This document shows positions 1-8,337 of a stretch of 17,515 nucleotides of DNA, in pieces. Positions within the stretch are counted from its first letter, which is position 1, and each line of letters opens with the position of its first letter. The notes under the pieces are model-generated. The model did no database searches and was not told the DNA's origin. It worked only from the letters and a program-made list of their open reading frames with translations. The translations under genes and the position numbers were made by a program. Source of the stretch: Desulfobacteraceae bacterium (GTDB lineage: Bacteria > Desulfobacterota > DSM-4660 > Desulfatiglandales > Desulfatiglandaceae); assembly GCA_030597505.1 (NCBI GenBank), contig JAUVRS010000015.1:1-17515 (forward strand), written 5' to 3'.

Positions 1-171
1 ACTCCTTATTTTTTTTGTTTTTCATATGAGCAGTTTTGACGTCTGGCCGGATCAGGCAGAGCTCTCTCCCTATACAAGATGTATTGAAAATTGGCGGGTG
101 TGCAAAGGGTTCGTAAGCGTTTGGTCCTGGAAAGGCCGGGGAGGGTGCAAAGAAAAATGTATGCCCAGTGA
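1..171. other. Non-coding tail downstream of the activase genes
   Basis: This is the stretch after the stop codon of the 452-residue gene, running to the window edge. I see no convincing gene or intrinsic terminator in it. On the minus strand the last bases read AAGGAGT (positions 7 to 1), which looks like a ribosome binding site for a minus-strand gene starting just outside the window, so the operon may continue. An ATG at 25-23 opens eight codons to the edge but has no ribosome binding site of its own. Confidence 0.4.
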
Positions 172-1530
172 CTAATTATGGTTTTTCCTCCCGTGTCGTT
201 TGAAATGTTGAGTTGCCTGATACATAAAGGTTCGTATAGCGCCTTCCCTGCCGGGTTGAGAACTGGCGTCATAAGGCGTGTCCATATAGGGGACCCCGAG
301 CTTGTTCATGAGGGGTTTTACGATTGAAGAGGTGATCGTACTGGGCATACAAGTAAACGGGTAGACATTGATGACACCATTATATCCTTCCCTGGCATAT
401 TGTATTATTCCGGGTATGCTCAGACAGGCCTCAGTCCCTGCATCAAAATTGAACAGATCCTTTTCCTTGAGAATGTCTTCAAGGTGCGCCACCTTATGAT
501 CTTCTGCCAGATTGATGAGTGGTCTAACCCGTTTGTAAGTCTGTCTCTGTCTGTATTCCTGATAAAAAAGGTCCCCGCCGTAACTTAAGATGTCTTTGAG
601 GTGTTTTTTCATGGGGCCGAATCGCAACTGTTTGAGGCTCAGCCTGAATCCCGTTTTTGCGTCTCTTAACTTGTCATAGCTTGTGTAATTAACCCATTCA
701 GCAATAGAGGCGTTTACCACCTCTGCGCCATATCTTTCGAGTACTCTGATTATATCTTGGTTTGCATGGGTATGGGCCCTCAGGTAAATCTCACCGACAA
801 TCCCTATAAGGGGTTTGGGGGGGATGCCGGGATCGATAATCTTTGTTCCGTCTTTAATGATTTCTTCAAGTTTATCCAATATATTATCAAAGTTTTTGTC
901 TGCCGCGTGAGTTTCAAAGCTAGCCTCCATGGCATGCATGGACCTCTCGATAAACTCATCTGTCATCCCGGGCTCTTTCTCGTATGGTCTGATTCTCCAC
1001 AAAAGCCTGTCCAGTACATCTCCCACCACAACAGAGAAATAGCCGCTTTTCCTCAGGTCCCTTACCTGCTGTTTCTCAAACATTCCATCCATTGAGTACC
1101 CGTCTTTTGTGGTAAGGGAACCGATCTTTAGATTTTTTAATTTTGGGAAAGAATCCAGGACGATTCTCTGGTACTTGTTGTACATGCCAAAACGGCAGGG
1201 GCCATCCGCTTCCGGCATAAAATAGATGTAGTCTCCCGGGTCAAACTCATCCCCGAGCCTCTCTTCTTCCATTTTCATAAAATGGAGGATATCTCCCGTG
1301 GTGATCTGGCAGGGATAGCATTCCTTCCCGGAAGTATACTCGACTCCCAGATCAAGGCCTTTGTAAGTATCCATTACCTTGCCATGGATACCGAATGCCC
1401 TGAAAGTGGCAGCCAGAAGATGGCCTCCTATCCTGTTCATTTGTGGTATGAGACAGGTCTTTTCTCGGAGGCTGAACCTACCGACATTTTTTGTAAGCGA
1501 CTGAAAATCTATAATTTTATCCGATTCCAT
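172..1530 (-). CDS. CoA-dehydratase activase-related protein, C-terminal half of a split giant activase (COG3581-like)
   Basis: This 452-residue protein resembles the C-terminal part of giant CoA-substrate-specific enzyme activases, a module related to the 2-hydroxyacyl-CoA dehydratase fold. Conserved-looking cysteines occur at residue 26 (KTCLIPQMN), 71 and 74 (GKECYPC), 112 (GPCRFGMYNKYQ) and in a late YPFTCMPST segment; in this superfamily such cysteines ligate an iron-sulfur cluster. A GIVGEIYLR segment near residue 245 begins the second lobe. Its ATG follows the stop of the upstream activase with no gap (TGA-ATG at 1533-1528), so translation is probably coupled, and there is no separate ribosome binding site. 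Together the two proteins total 1480 residues, close to the usual single-chain length. The family's substrate is not established; a role as electron-transfer partner of the ATPase half is inference. It appears complete and intact. Confidence 0.8.
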   Translation of the reverse strand: MESDKIIDFQSLTKNVGRFSLREKTCLIPQMNRIGGHLLAATFRAFGIHGKVMDTYKGLDLGVEYTSGKECYPCQITTGDILHFMKMEEERLGDEFDPGDYIYFMPEADGPCRFGMYNKYQRIVLDSFPKLKNLKIGSLTTKDGYSMDGMFEKQQVRDLRKSGYFSVVVGDVLDRLLWRIRPYEKEPGMTDEFIERSMHAMEASFETHAADKNFDNILDKLEEIIKDGTKIIDPGIPPKPLIGIVGEIYLRAHTHANQDIIRVLERYGAEVVNASIAEWVNYTSYDKLRDAKTGFRLSLKQLRFGPMKKHLKDILSYGGDLFYQEYRQRQTYKRVRPLINLAEDHKVAHLEDILKEKDLFNFDAGTEACLSIPGIIQYAREGYNGVINVYPFTCMPSTITSSIVKPLMNKLGVPYMDTPYDASSQPGREGAIRTFMYQATQHFKRHGRKNHN

Positions 1531-4500
1531 TCAATTGGCTGCCTTCAAACCGGGCCTCACACGGCTCTGTAGTTTTTGGAGCAAGTTTTCAATAACATTT
1601 TTGTAGGCTTCAAGTCTTGTCATGGCACCCGCTACGGCGCTGTGTTCATCCAGTTCAAGGATCAGATAGGGTTTATCCCCCATTATATGTTTGTAGAAAT
1701 GCTCTATAAATGAGTCTGCACCGCATCCGAAATTGGTCAAATGGAGTCCAAAATAGTTTGGATGACTCTTTATAAATTTTGTGGCTCTCAGGATTCTTGC
1801 ACCGAGTCCCCAATACATGGAGGGAAAGTCCGAAAGATCCACGGAGGATAGGTCTATGAAATCCATGGGGAGGGCTGTTAGACTTATTTTGGCCAAATTT
1901 CTTCCCAGCCGCAGATTTAACCTCTCATCGTAAAGGTTATACGGTCTGCCTGTCACCACTATTAGCGGTTCATCCGGGTCCAGGTTTTGGAGGAGGCGCC
2001 GGCCCTTTTTGTAAAGCTCCTCGGCAAACTGCGTTTGTCTCTCCAATGCGTATCCAAGGGCCCGCCTTATCTCACTCTTGGTTACCCCCAGTTTTGATCC
2101 GATCTGTTCAAAAATCTCCACTGCCAAAGTGTCTGGGTCGTACTTTAAATGAATGACAGGGCTCAGAAGAGAAGAGGGCTCTATGTCAAGGGCCGCACGG
2201 GCCATGTAGGAGTTGGCCTGCACATAGGGGCAACAAAACCCTCTCTCTGATGGAACAGGAGTGGGCACGGTGATGATGGTCGGCATAAAAAGAAATCTTG
2301 TCCTTCCCTCCAGCTCTTTTATGTGACCGTGTGACACCTTGACTGGATAACAGGTTTCGGCCACCATGGTCTCTATACCAACCCTGGATATCCGGGTGTT
2401 GGTGGGCGGGGTCAGGACAAGCCGAAACCCCAGTCTGTCAAAAAAATGGGCCCACAGAATGGCCGTATCCTGACCATAAAGGGCGCTCTGCATCCCAACG
2501 GTAGGACGGCCGTCTGCCTCCATTAAGGGGTCCCCTTTGAGTTCTTCAAAAACCCCGGCCAAGTATGTCTTCCAGAGTCTTTGCCTCAATTCAAAGAAGT
2601 TCTCCTTTTTGGGGCCGTTATTCCGGGTCAATTCATGCCTGCCACATTCCCCTCCCCAGATACTCCGGCGACCGTCAAAATCGTAGATCTTCAGTTTGCA
2701 CTGGTTATGACAGTTGGAGTCAGCCCGGCATGTTTTTTCGGTATATTTCATGCCGTCATTTATGGCGCTTTCAAATCCTCTGAAACTACTTTTTTCTTTA
2801 TCCTCGAGATGCATCTTCTCCCGGACACTGAGGGCCGCGCCATAAGCCCCGAGAACCTCTCTGTGTTTTGGTATGGACAGGCCTCGTCCAAGTACATTTT
2901 CAAAGGCCGCCACCACGCCCTTGTTTAAGGAAGGACCGCCCAAGAACATTACCCGTTGGCCGATTTTTCGTTTTTCCACGACCCGGTTCAAATAATTGTA
3001 GACAATGGCATAGCACAAACCGGCTATCAAATCGTCCCTGGGGACCCCTTTCTGGTGATAGGAGACCAGGTCCGATTCCATAAACACCGTGCATCTTTCT
3101 GCAAGCCGTACCGGGTTTTGTGATCCGAGCGCAATCTCCTGAAACTCTCTGACAATATTTATTCCGTATTTGTTTGACAGTTCATGCAAAAAGCTACCCG
3201 TGCCTGCTGCGCAGACCTTGTTCATATCAAAGTCAAGGGGATAGGTATTGGCAATATATATGTATTTGGAGTCCTGACCACCGATCTCGAAGATGGTGTC
3301 CACTTGAGGGTCTATCTCCACCGCACCCCTTGCGTGGGCAGTAATTTCATCGATAATCAAATCAACACCCAGAAAGTCTCCCACCACATTTCTGCCTGAC
3401 CCGGTGGTAGCTGTTCCCAGGAGTTCAATGTTTTTGTTCGTATTTTTTTTGAGATGTCCCAGAAGCCTTTTGGTGACTTCTATGGGCTTTCCCTGAGTGG
3501 GTACGTAGCACTTGTGAATTATGGCACCGTCTTCGTTTATCAGGGCATATTTTGTGGTGGTGGAACCCACATCAATGCCCAGGTAGCATCGGTTTTTCCT
3601 GCGCGTCAATTTCCCCTGAATTTCGTTGGTTTCAGGGAAATCGGTTTGTTTAAGTATCAGTCTCGGTGCGGCCGGCACGGATAGTTCTTTGACGGAGTTT
3701 TTTTTCTTTAACAGCTCCAGATTGCCGCGTCCTTCGACTTTTGATTCGAGCGCCTGTAAGGCGACCCCCAGCGCGCCCATGGAGGTACTGTATTGCGGGA
3801 CCGTCAATTTCGGGAAATATTCTCTGCACGCCTTCACCTGAAGTTTATTCATGGAAAGCCCACCCACAAAAAAAATAGGTTCCTGAAGGACTCGGTTGGA
3901 GACGATGGTACTCATATAGTTTCTGACGTTTCCTACGTGGAGCCCGTAAATGATGTCCTCTAATTTCTCCCCCTTGTTTTGGAGGTGAATCATATCGGAC
4001 TTTGTGAAAACGGTACATCTGCACGCAACATTTGCCGGGTTTTGGCTTTTTTGACCTAACTCGATAAAGTCGGTCAGGATCTTGTCAATCTGAGTTTCTT
4101 GGATATCCACCTCTTCAGCATACAAAGAAGTGGCCAGTCTCTGTGCCTGTTGATCGATAAAGGACCCCGTCCCTGAGGCACACGGGCCGTTGGTGTTAAA
4201 ATAGGCGAGTTCCCATCCACCCTGGGGGTGCTCGATCTGTAAAAGGGCCGTATCCTGCCCTCCCATGCTGATAATTGTTTTTGCATCCGGTCTTATGTGA
4301 AGAACTCCCAGGGCTTCACTGATGGCCTCGAATTCGTAAAAGGCATCCAATTCCTCACTAAGTTTTTTTCCATGATTACCCGTATATGAAATGGATTGGA
4401 TATTTTCTTTCCCAAGTCTTTTATCAAGGTCTTGAATCAAGGTCAAAACCCTCTCTTCAATCTTACCTAGGTGTCGGTCATAGGGGGATTCATAGACGAT

Positions 4501-4617
4501 CTCCCCTCTTTCATTGATGACGATACAGTTGAGACTCACTGAACCGGCATCGATGCCCACAGAGAACCTGTCCGGGTTTTGTTTAGAACCTTGCATTTTA
4601 TTTAGTATCTGTTTCAT
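1531..4617 (-). CDS. Large acyl-CoA dehydratase activase with two ASKHA ATPase domains and a DUF2229 domain
   Basis: This 1028-residue protein belongs to the BadF/BadG/BcrA/BcrD activase superfamily. Such activases use ATP hydrolysis to push a low-potential electron into 2-hydroxyacyl-CoA dehydratases or benzoyl-CoA reductases. It has two ASKHA domains in tandem. The first (about 18-290) has GIDAGSVSLN, MGGQDTALLQ, GPCASGTGSF and CRCTVFTKSD. The second (about 345-600) has GIDVGSTTTKYALI, IGGQDSKYI, VCAAGTGSF and ERCTVFMESD. Each domain keeps both cysteines of the family (C146/C201 and C469/C509), which in homodimeric relatives bind one bridging [4Fe-4S] cluster. A linker with C630, C636, C640 and C658 may hold another metal site. 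Residues from about 690 onward are DUF2229-like (ETCYPVKVSHGH, FCCPYVQ, NFGCGADSF). The start is uncertain: the first ATG overlaps the radical SAM gene by 20 nt with AGGAGA about 18 nt upstream, and a second ATG lies at 4596. The substrate is unknown. Confidence 0.88.
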   Translation of the reverse strand: MKQILNKMQGSKQNPDRFSVGIDAGSVSLNCIVINERGEIVYESPYDRHLGKIEERVLTLIQDLDKRLGKENIQSISYTGNHGKKLSEELDAFYEFEAISEALGVLHIRPDAKTIISMGGQDTALLQIEHPQGGWELAYFNTNGPCASGTGSFIDQQAQRLATSLYAEEVDIQETQIDKILTDFIELGQKSQNPANVACRCTVFTKSDMIHLQNKGEKLEDIIYGLHVGNVRNYMSTIVSNRVLQEPIFFVGGLSMNKLQVKACREYFPKLTVPQYSTSMGALGVALQALESKVEGRGNLELLKKKNSVKELSVPAAPRLILKQTDFPETNEIQGKLTRRKNRCYLGIDVGSTTTKYALINEDGAIIHKCYVPTQGKPIEVTKRLLGHLKKNTNKNIELLGTATTGSGRNVVGDFLGVDLIIDEITAHARGAVEIDPQVDTIFEIGGQDSKYIYIANTYPLDFDMNKVCAAGTGSFLHELSNKYGINIVREFQEIALGSQNPVRLAERCTVFMESDLVSYHQKGVPRDDLIAGLCYAIVYNYLNRVVEKRKIGQRVMFLGGPSLNKGVVAAFENVLGRGLSIPKHREVLGAYGAALSVREKMHLEDKEKSSFRGFESAINDGMKYTEKTCRADSNCHNQCKLKIYDFDGRRSIWGGECGRHELTRNNGPKKENFFELRQRLWKTYLAGVFEELKGDPLMEADGRPTVGMQSALYGQDTAILWAHFFDRLGFRLVLTPPTNTRISRVGIETMVAETCYPVKVSHGHIKELEGRTRFLFMPTIITVPTPVPSERGFCCPYVQANSYMARAALDIEPSSLLSPVIHLKYDPDTLAVEIFEQIGSKLGVTKSEIRRALGYALERQTQFAEELYKKGRRLLQNLDPDEPLIVVTGRPYNLYDERLNLRLGRNLAKISLTALPMDFIDLSSVDLSDFPSMYWGLGARILRATKFIKSHPNYFGLHLTNFGCGADSFIEHFYKHIMGDKPYLILELDEHSAVAGAMTRLEAYKNVIENLLQKLQSRVRPGLKAAN

Positions 4618-5530
4618 TGTTCAGATAGTAGGTATCTCCTGAATGTTTCTGTTTGCGAAGGTGGCCTTTTGTCAGCAGGTTTTTCACAAGCGTCTCCACA
4701 TCAAGCATGGGTAGATTCAGAGAATTTGCAATATCAACCGGCCTGAGAGGCCTTCTCTTGACCATATCCAGAAGATTCCTGGATGTCGAATTCTTTTTCC
4801 ATGTACCGTATTGTAAAGGGATATCCGCAATTATTTCAGCATTGTTGCCAAAAAAGTCTTTTATCTCCATTAGCCTTTTTCTGTCAAGGGATATGGCTCG
4901 ACTATCCGCAGGTGGACGTACAACTGTATTTAGTTGGATCTTATCGGGGGAGATTCGGTCCGTGAGGTTTTTGAGCCCTTCAAGTTCTTTGTCGGTATCA
5001 TTGATTCCGGCCAAAAAGACCATTTCCAGAAAAAAGGACCCTTTGTATTCCTGTCTGAGAAGAATGAGGCCGTCAATAACGGTCTTGAGTTTAAGTTGGG
5101 GGTGGGGTTTGTGTATTTTTTTAAAAGTGGCTTCCAAACTGCTTGAAAGGGTAGGCATAATAATATCTGCCCCCAAGACATCTTTTCTGACCGCCTCCAT
5201 CCACAAAAGGGCTCCATTTGTCAAAAGCGCAACATTTATGTCGGTTATATCCTTTATCAGGGTAATAATCCGGCCTATTTCAGAATGGAGGGTAGGCTCC
5301 CCAGAACCTGCAAGGGTAATTGCATCCGGTACGGTTTGAAGAAGCCTCTCTTTGATCTCGGAAACCACTTCTTGAACAGGGGTAAATGATTTTCTCTGTA
5401 TTGTCTTGGAGGTAGTCTTTCCAACCTGGCAGTAAAGACAGTCGAATGAACAGGTTTTTGCCGGTATCAGGTCGACCCCCAAAGAAAGCCCCAGTCGTCG
5501 TGAAGGGACCGGGCCAAAGACATATGGCAT
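4598..5530 (-). CDS. Radical SAM protein, COG0731-like, with C-terminal winged helix
   Basis: This is a 310-residue radical SAM enzyme. The cluster motif is C27-x3-C31-x2-C34 (CSFDCLYC), which binds the [4Fe-4S] cluster that cleaves S-adenosylmethionine. The N-terminus FGPVPSRRLGLSLGVD is typical of the COG0731 group. LAGSGEPTLH near residue 73 is the GGE-like SAM-binding strand. The last 60 or so residues (LLDMVKRRPLRPVDIANSL onward) look like a small winged helix, which suggests binding to nucleic acid or a partner protein. The ATG has a strong ribosome binding site, AAAGGAG, about 10 nt upstream. A 54-nt gap with a small hairpin (5557-5576, no T-tract) separates it from polA, and its 3' end overlaps the activase gene. 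No member of this subgroup is known to me with a firm reaction, so only the enzyme class is claimed. Confidence 0.88.
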   Translation of the reverse strand: MPYVFGPVPSRRLGLSLGVDLIPAKTCSFDCLYCQVGKTTSKTIQRKSFTPVQEVVSEIKERLLQTVPDAITLAGSGEPTLHSEIGRIITLIKDITDINVALLTNGALLWMEAVRKDVLGADIIMPTLSSSLEATFKKIHKPHPQLKLKTVIDGLILLRQEYKGSFFLEMVFLAGINDTDKELEGLKNLTDRISPDKIQLNTVVRPPADSRAISLDRKRLMEIKDFFGNNAEIIADIPLQYGTWKKNSTSRNLLDMVKRRPLRPVDIANSLNLPMLDVETLVKNLLTKGHLRKQKHSGDTYYLNNETDTK

Positions 5531-5584
5531 TTGATTAGAACTCCTTTGTGATCATCCGGGAGTTTTGATAACCCCGAACCCAAA

Positions 5585-8266
5585 TCAGTGGGCTTCCGCC
5601 CAGTTTTTTCCTTTATTGATATCCACCTTTAATGGAACCTTGAGCGGATAGACCTCTTCCATTTCCTGCTGGATCATTTTACAGACAATAGTAAGCTCTT
5701 CCTCCGGTACCTCAAATACGAGCTCATCGTGAACCTGAAGGAGCATCTTAGAGCTGATTTTGTTTTGGGTCAAACGGCCGTGGATGTTTATCATGGCCTT
5801 CTTTATCAGATCGGCTGCCGTCCCCTGGATTGGCGTGTTGACGGCCATACGCTCTGCCTCGGCGCGTATGACGCGGTTTTTGTGGCGAATGTCAGGCAGA
5901 TAGCGTCTTCTGTTAAAAAGGGTAGTGACAAATCCCTCTTTTCTGGCCGTCTCAATCATTTTATCCCTGTATTTCGTCACCCCCTGGTATCTTTCATAAT
6001 AGGTCTCTATGTATTTTCTGGCCGTGTTATAGTCTATCCCTAACTCTTCACTCAACTTGCGGGGGCCCATCCCGTAAATGATGCCGAAATTGATCGCCTT
6101 TGCAATACGCCTCATCTCCGAGGTCACATCCTGTTTTGCAACGCCAAGGATTTCAGAAGCCGTACGCGTGTGAATGTCTTCTTCCTGGTTGAATGCCTCA
6201 ATAAATGCCTCATCACCAGAGTAATGTGCAAACACCCTCAGTTCCACCTGGCTGTAGTCTGCAGATACAAGATATGTTCCATCCGCTGCAACAAAACCCC
6301 TGCGTATCTCACGACCTTCTTTGCCCCGAATGGGGATATTCTGAAGGTTCGGGTTGCTGCTGCTTAACCTCCCGGTGGCAGTGACCGTCTGATTGTATGA
6401 GGTGTGCAGTCTCCCCGATGATGGATTCACCATTTTGACCAGGGCATCAAGATAGGTGGATTTGAGCTTTGAAAGGGTCCTGTACCGGAGCACCAAAGTG
6501 GGTATCTTGTATGAAGAAGCAGCCAGTTTCCGGAGAACTTTGACGTCTGTGGAATAACGCTTTGTCTTGGCAGTTTTTTTCTGGCCGGGCAACTGGAGTT
6601 TTTCAAAGAGCACAAATCCCAACTGTTGCGAAGAATTAATATTAAATTCCATGCCAGTCTCTTCAAAGATCTCTGCTTTAATGGCGTTTATCTCTCGGGC
6701 AAAACGGGAGGACATCTGTTTGAAGACCTCAGTGTCGATGGTGATGCCTGTTAGTTCCATATCCATGAGGACGGGCAGTAATTTCATTTCGAGGTCATGG
6801 AAGAGGGTTTGGTTTTTGTCAGACGACAGTTTTTGGTCCAAAATTGTCTTTAATCTTAACGTCATATCCGCGTCTTCACACGAGTAAGACATGGCCTGTT
6901 CCACGTCTATTTCAGTGAAAGAGCGTGCGTCTTTGCCCTTCCCCACAAGATCACCATAGTTAATCATCTTGTGGTTTAGGTAATGCTGGGCAAGATAACC
7001 AAGGTTGTGTTGTCTCAGACCGGGGTTGAGGATGTAAGAGGCGATCATGGTGTCGAAATAAATGCCCGCAAGATCCACACCGTGAAGCTTCAAAACCTCT
7101 CCATCGTACTTGATATTCTGACCTATCTTTTGAACCTGTTCATCCTCCAAAACATTCCTTAATATGTCGAGTGCTTCGGAGCAGTCAAGCTGAACCGGGG
7201 CACCCTGATAGGTGTGGGCAAAGGGCAAATAGAATGCCGTGCCCTCTTCGCAGCAAAAAGAGATCCCCACCAGTCCGGCTTCACAGGGATTCTTGCTGGT
7301 GGTCTCGGTATCAAGCGATACCATCCCCGTTTCTTTTATCTGTCTTACCAGTGCAAGCAGATCCTCTTTTGAAAGGATCACGCTGTAATCCCTTGGGCCT
7401 ACCTGTCTCGAAGAGAATCGGTCCCACAGTTCTTTGAACTCCAGTTCCCTAAATTTCTCCGCAAGGTCATCTCTACGTAACTCCCCTATTCTTAGTTGCT
7501 CGGGGTCGGTGTCTATGGATACAAATTGATCAATTGTGACCAGTTCCTTACTCAGGAGTGCATCTCCATGGGATCGTATGAGGTTTTCCTGGAGTTTCTT
7601 TTTGTTTATCTGTTCCACGTGGGCAAAGACGTTTTCAAGGGACCCAAATTCCTTGACAAGGTTAACCGCGGTCTTTTCCCCGATGCCGGGCACGCCCGGG
7701 ATGTTATCCGATCTGTCCCCGCTCAACCCCATGATGTCGATAAATTTTCGGGGCTCAAGGCCATAGAGCTCTTTGAGATCTTTATAACCGGTAACTGCGT
7801 CCTTCATGGTGTCCCACATGGATGTGTTGGGTGTGATGAGTTGTCTGAAGTCTTTGTCCCCGGTTACCATCACCACCGGATGTCCCTTTTCTTCACATAC
7901 CCTGGCCAATGTGCCTATGATATCATCCGCTTCATACCCCTCCTTTTCGACCATTCGGATATTGAGGTCTTTCACAATGGCCTTGGCCATTGGAATTTGC
8001 GCTGCCATATCCTCCGGCATGGGCGGGCGATTGGCCTTATATTCAGGATACATTTTGTGTCTAAAGGTGGGGCCCTTGACATCAAAGACGATCGCAAGAT
8101 AAGTGGGTTTTTTTTCCGCAAGAAGCTTTAGAACCATCTTCGTAAAACCAAAGATGAGGTTTGTTGGAAAACCCTTTGAATTGGAGAGATATCTTATGGC
8201 GTGGTATGCCCTGTAGAAATAAGAACTGCCATCTACCAGATAGACTGTTTCTTTCTTCTGAGGCAT
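5585..8266 (-). CDS. polA: DNA polymerase I
   Basis: This 893-residue protein has all three classical domains and works in Okazaki fragment maturation and excision repair. The 5'-3' exonuclease (1 to about 290) carries YEADDIIGTL (111-120), TGDKDFRQL and LSGDRSDNIPGVPGIG (181-196). The 3'-5' proofreading domain (about 295-480) looks active: SLDTET (D319, E321), QNIKYD (N384, D388) and YSCED (Y461, D465) are all present, unlike many polymerases I that lost these residues. The polymerase domain has motif A SADYSQVELR (D670), motif B RRIAKAINFGIIYG (K723, F727, Y731) and motif C QVHDELVFEVP (846-848 HDE). The frame stays open upstream to 8440 within rny, but family homology begins at MPQKKETVYLVDGSS, so I place the start at 8266, with GAGGA about 11 nt upstream. 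It lies 71 nt after rny and may be co-transcribed with it. Confidence 0.97.
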   Translation of the reverse strand: MPQKKETVYLVDGSSYFYRAYHAIRYLSNSKGFPTNLIFGFTKMVLKLLAEKKPTYLAIVFDVKGPTFRHKMYPEYKANRPPMPEDMAAQIPMAKAIVKDLNIRMVEKEGYEADDIIGTLARVCEEKGHPVVMVTGDKDFRQLITPNTSMWDTMKDAVTGYKDLKELYGLEPRKFIDIMGLSGDRSDNIPGVPGIGEKTAVNLVKEFGSLENVFAHVEQINKKKLQENLIRSHGDALLSKELVTIDQFVSIDTDPEQLRIGELRRDDLAEKFRELEFKELWDRFSSRQVGPRDYSVILSKEDLLALVRQIKETGMVSLDTETTSKNPCEAGLVGISFCCEEGTAFYLPFAHTYQGAPVQLDCSEALDILRNVLEDEQVQKIGQNIKYDGEVLKLHGVDLAGIYFDTMIASYILNPGLRQHNLGYLAQHYLNHKMINYGDLVGKGKDARSFTEIDVEQAMSYSCEDADMTLRLKTILDQKLSSDKNQTLFHDLEMKLLPVLMDMELTGITIDTEVFKQMSSRFAREINAIKAEIFEETGMEFNINSSQQLGFVLFEKLQLPGQKKTAKTKRYSTDVKVLRKLAASSYKIPTLVLRYRTLSKLKSTYLDALVKMVNPSSGRLHTSYNQTVTATGRLSSSNPNLQNIPIRGKEGREIRRGFVAADGTYLVSADYSQVELRVFAHYSGDEAFIEAFNQEEDIHTRTASEILGVAKQDVTSEMRRIAKAINFGIIYGMGPRKLSEELGIDYNTARKYIETYYERYQGVTKYRDKMIETARKEGFVTTLFNRRRYLPDIRHKNRVIRAEAERMAVNTPIQGTAADLIKKAMINIHGRLTQNKISSKMLLQVHDELVFEVPEEELTIVCKMIQQEMEEVYPLKVPLKVDINKGKNWAEAH

Positions 8267-8337
8267 AGCCCCGTTAATCCTCGGAAAGCCCAGTGCCCGG
8301 ATGTGGAAAAGAGGAGGAGACGTAAACCGGCGCCTTA

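Noticed and set aside
6..272. Minus-strand open frame of 88 codons at the window start
   Set aside because: It overlaps the end of the activase-related gene in another frame, has no ribosome binding site and no recognisable sequence.
4653..5339. Plus-strand open frame of 228 codons
   Set aside because: It is antisense to the radical SAM gene, serine- and arginine-rich with no domain, and its neighbours are all on the other strand.
7496..8131. Plus-strand open frame of 211 codons
   Set aside because: It lies opposite the polA exonuclease domain, which has full family motifs. The translated sequence has no recognisable domain and reads as an antisense shadow.
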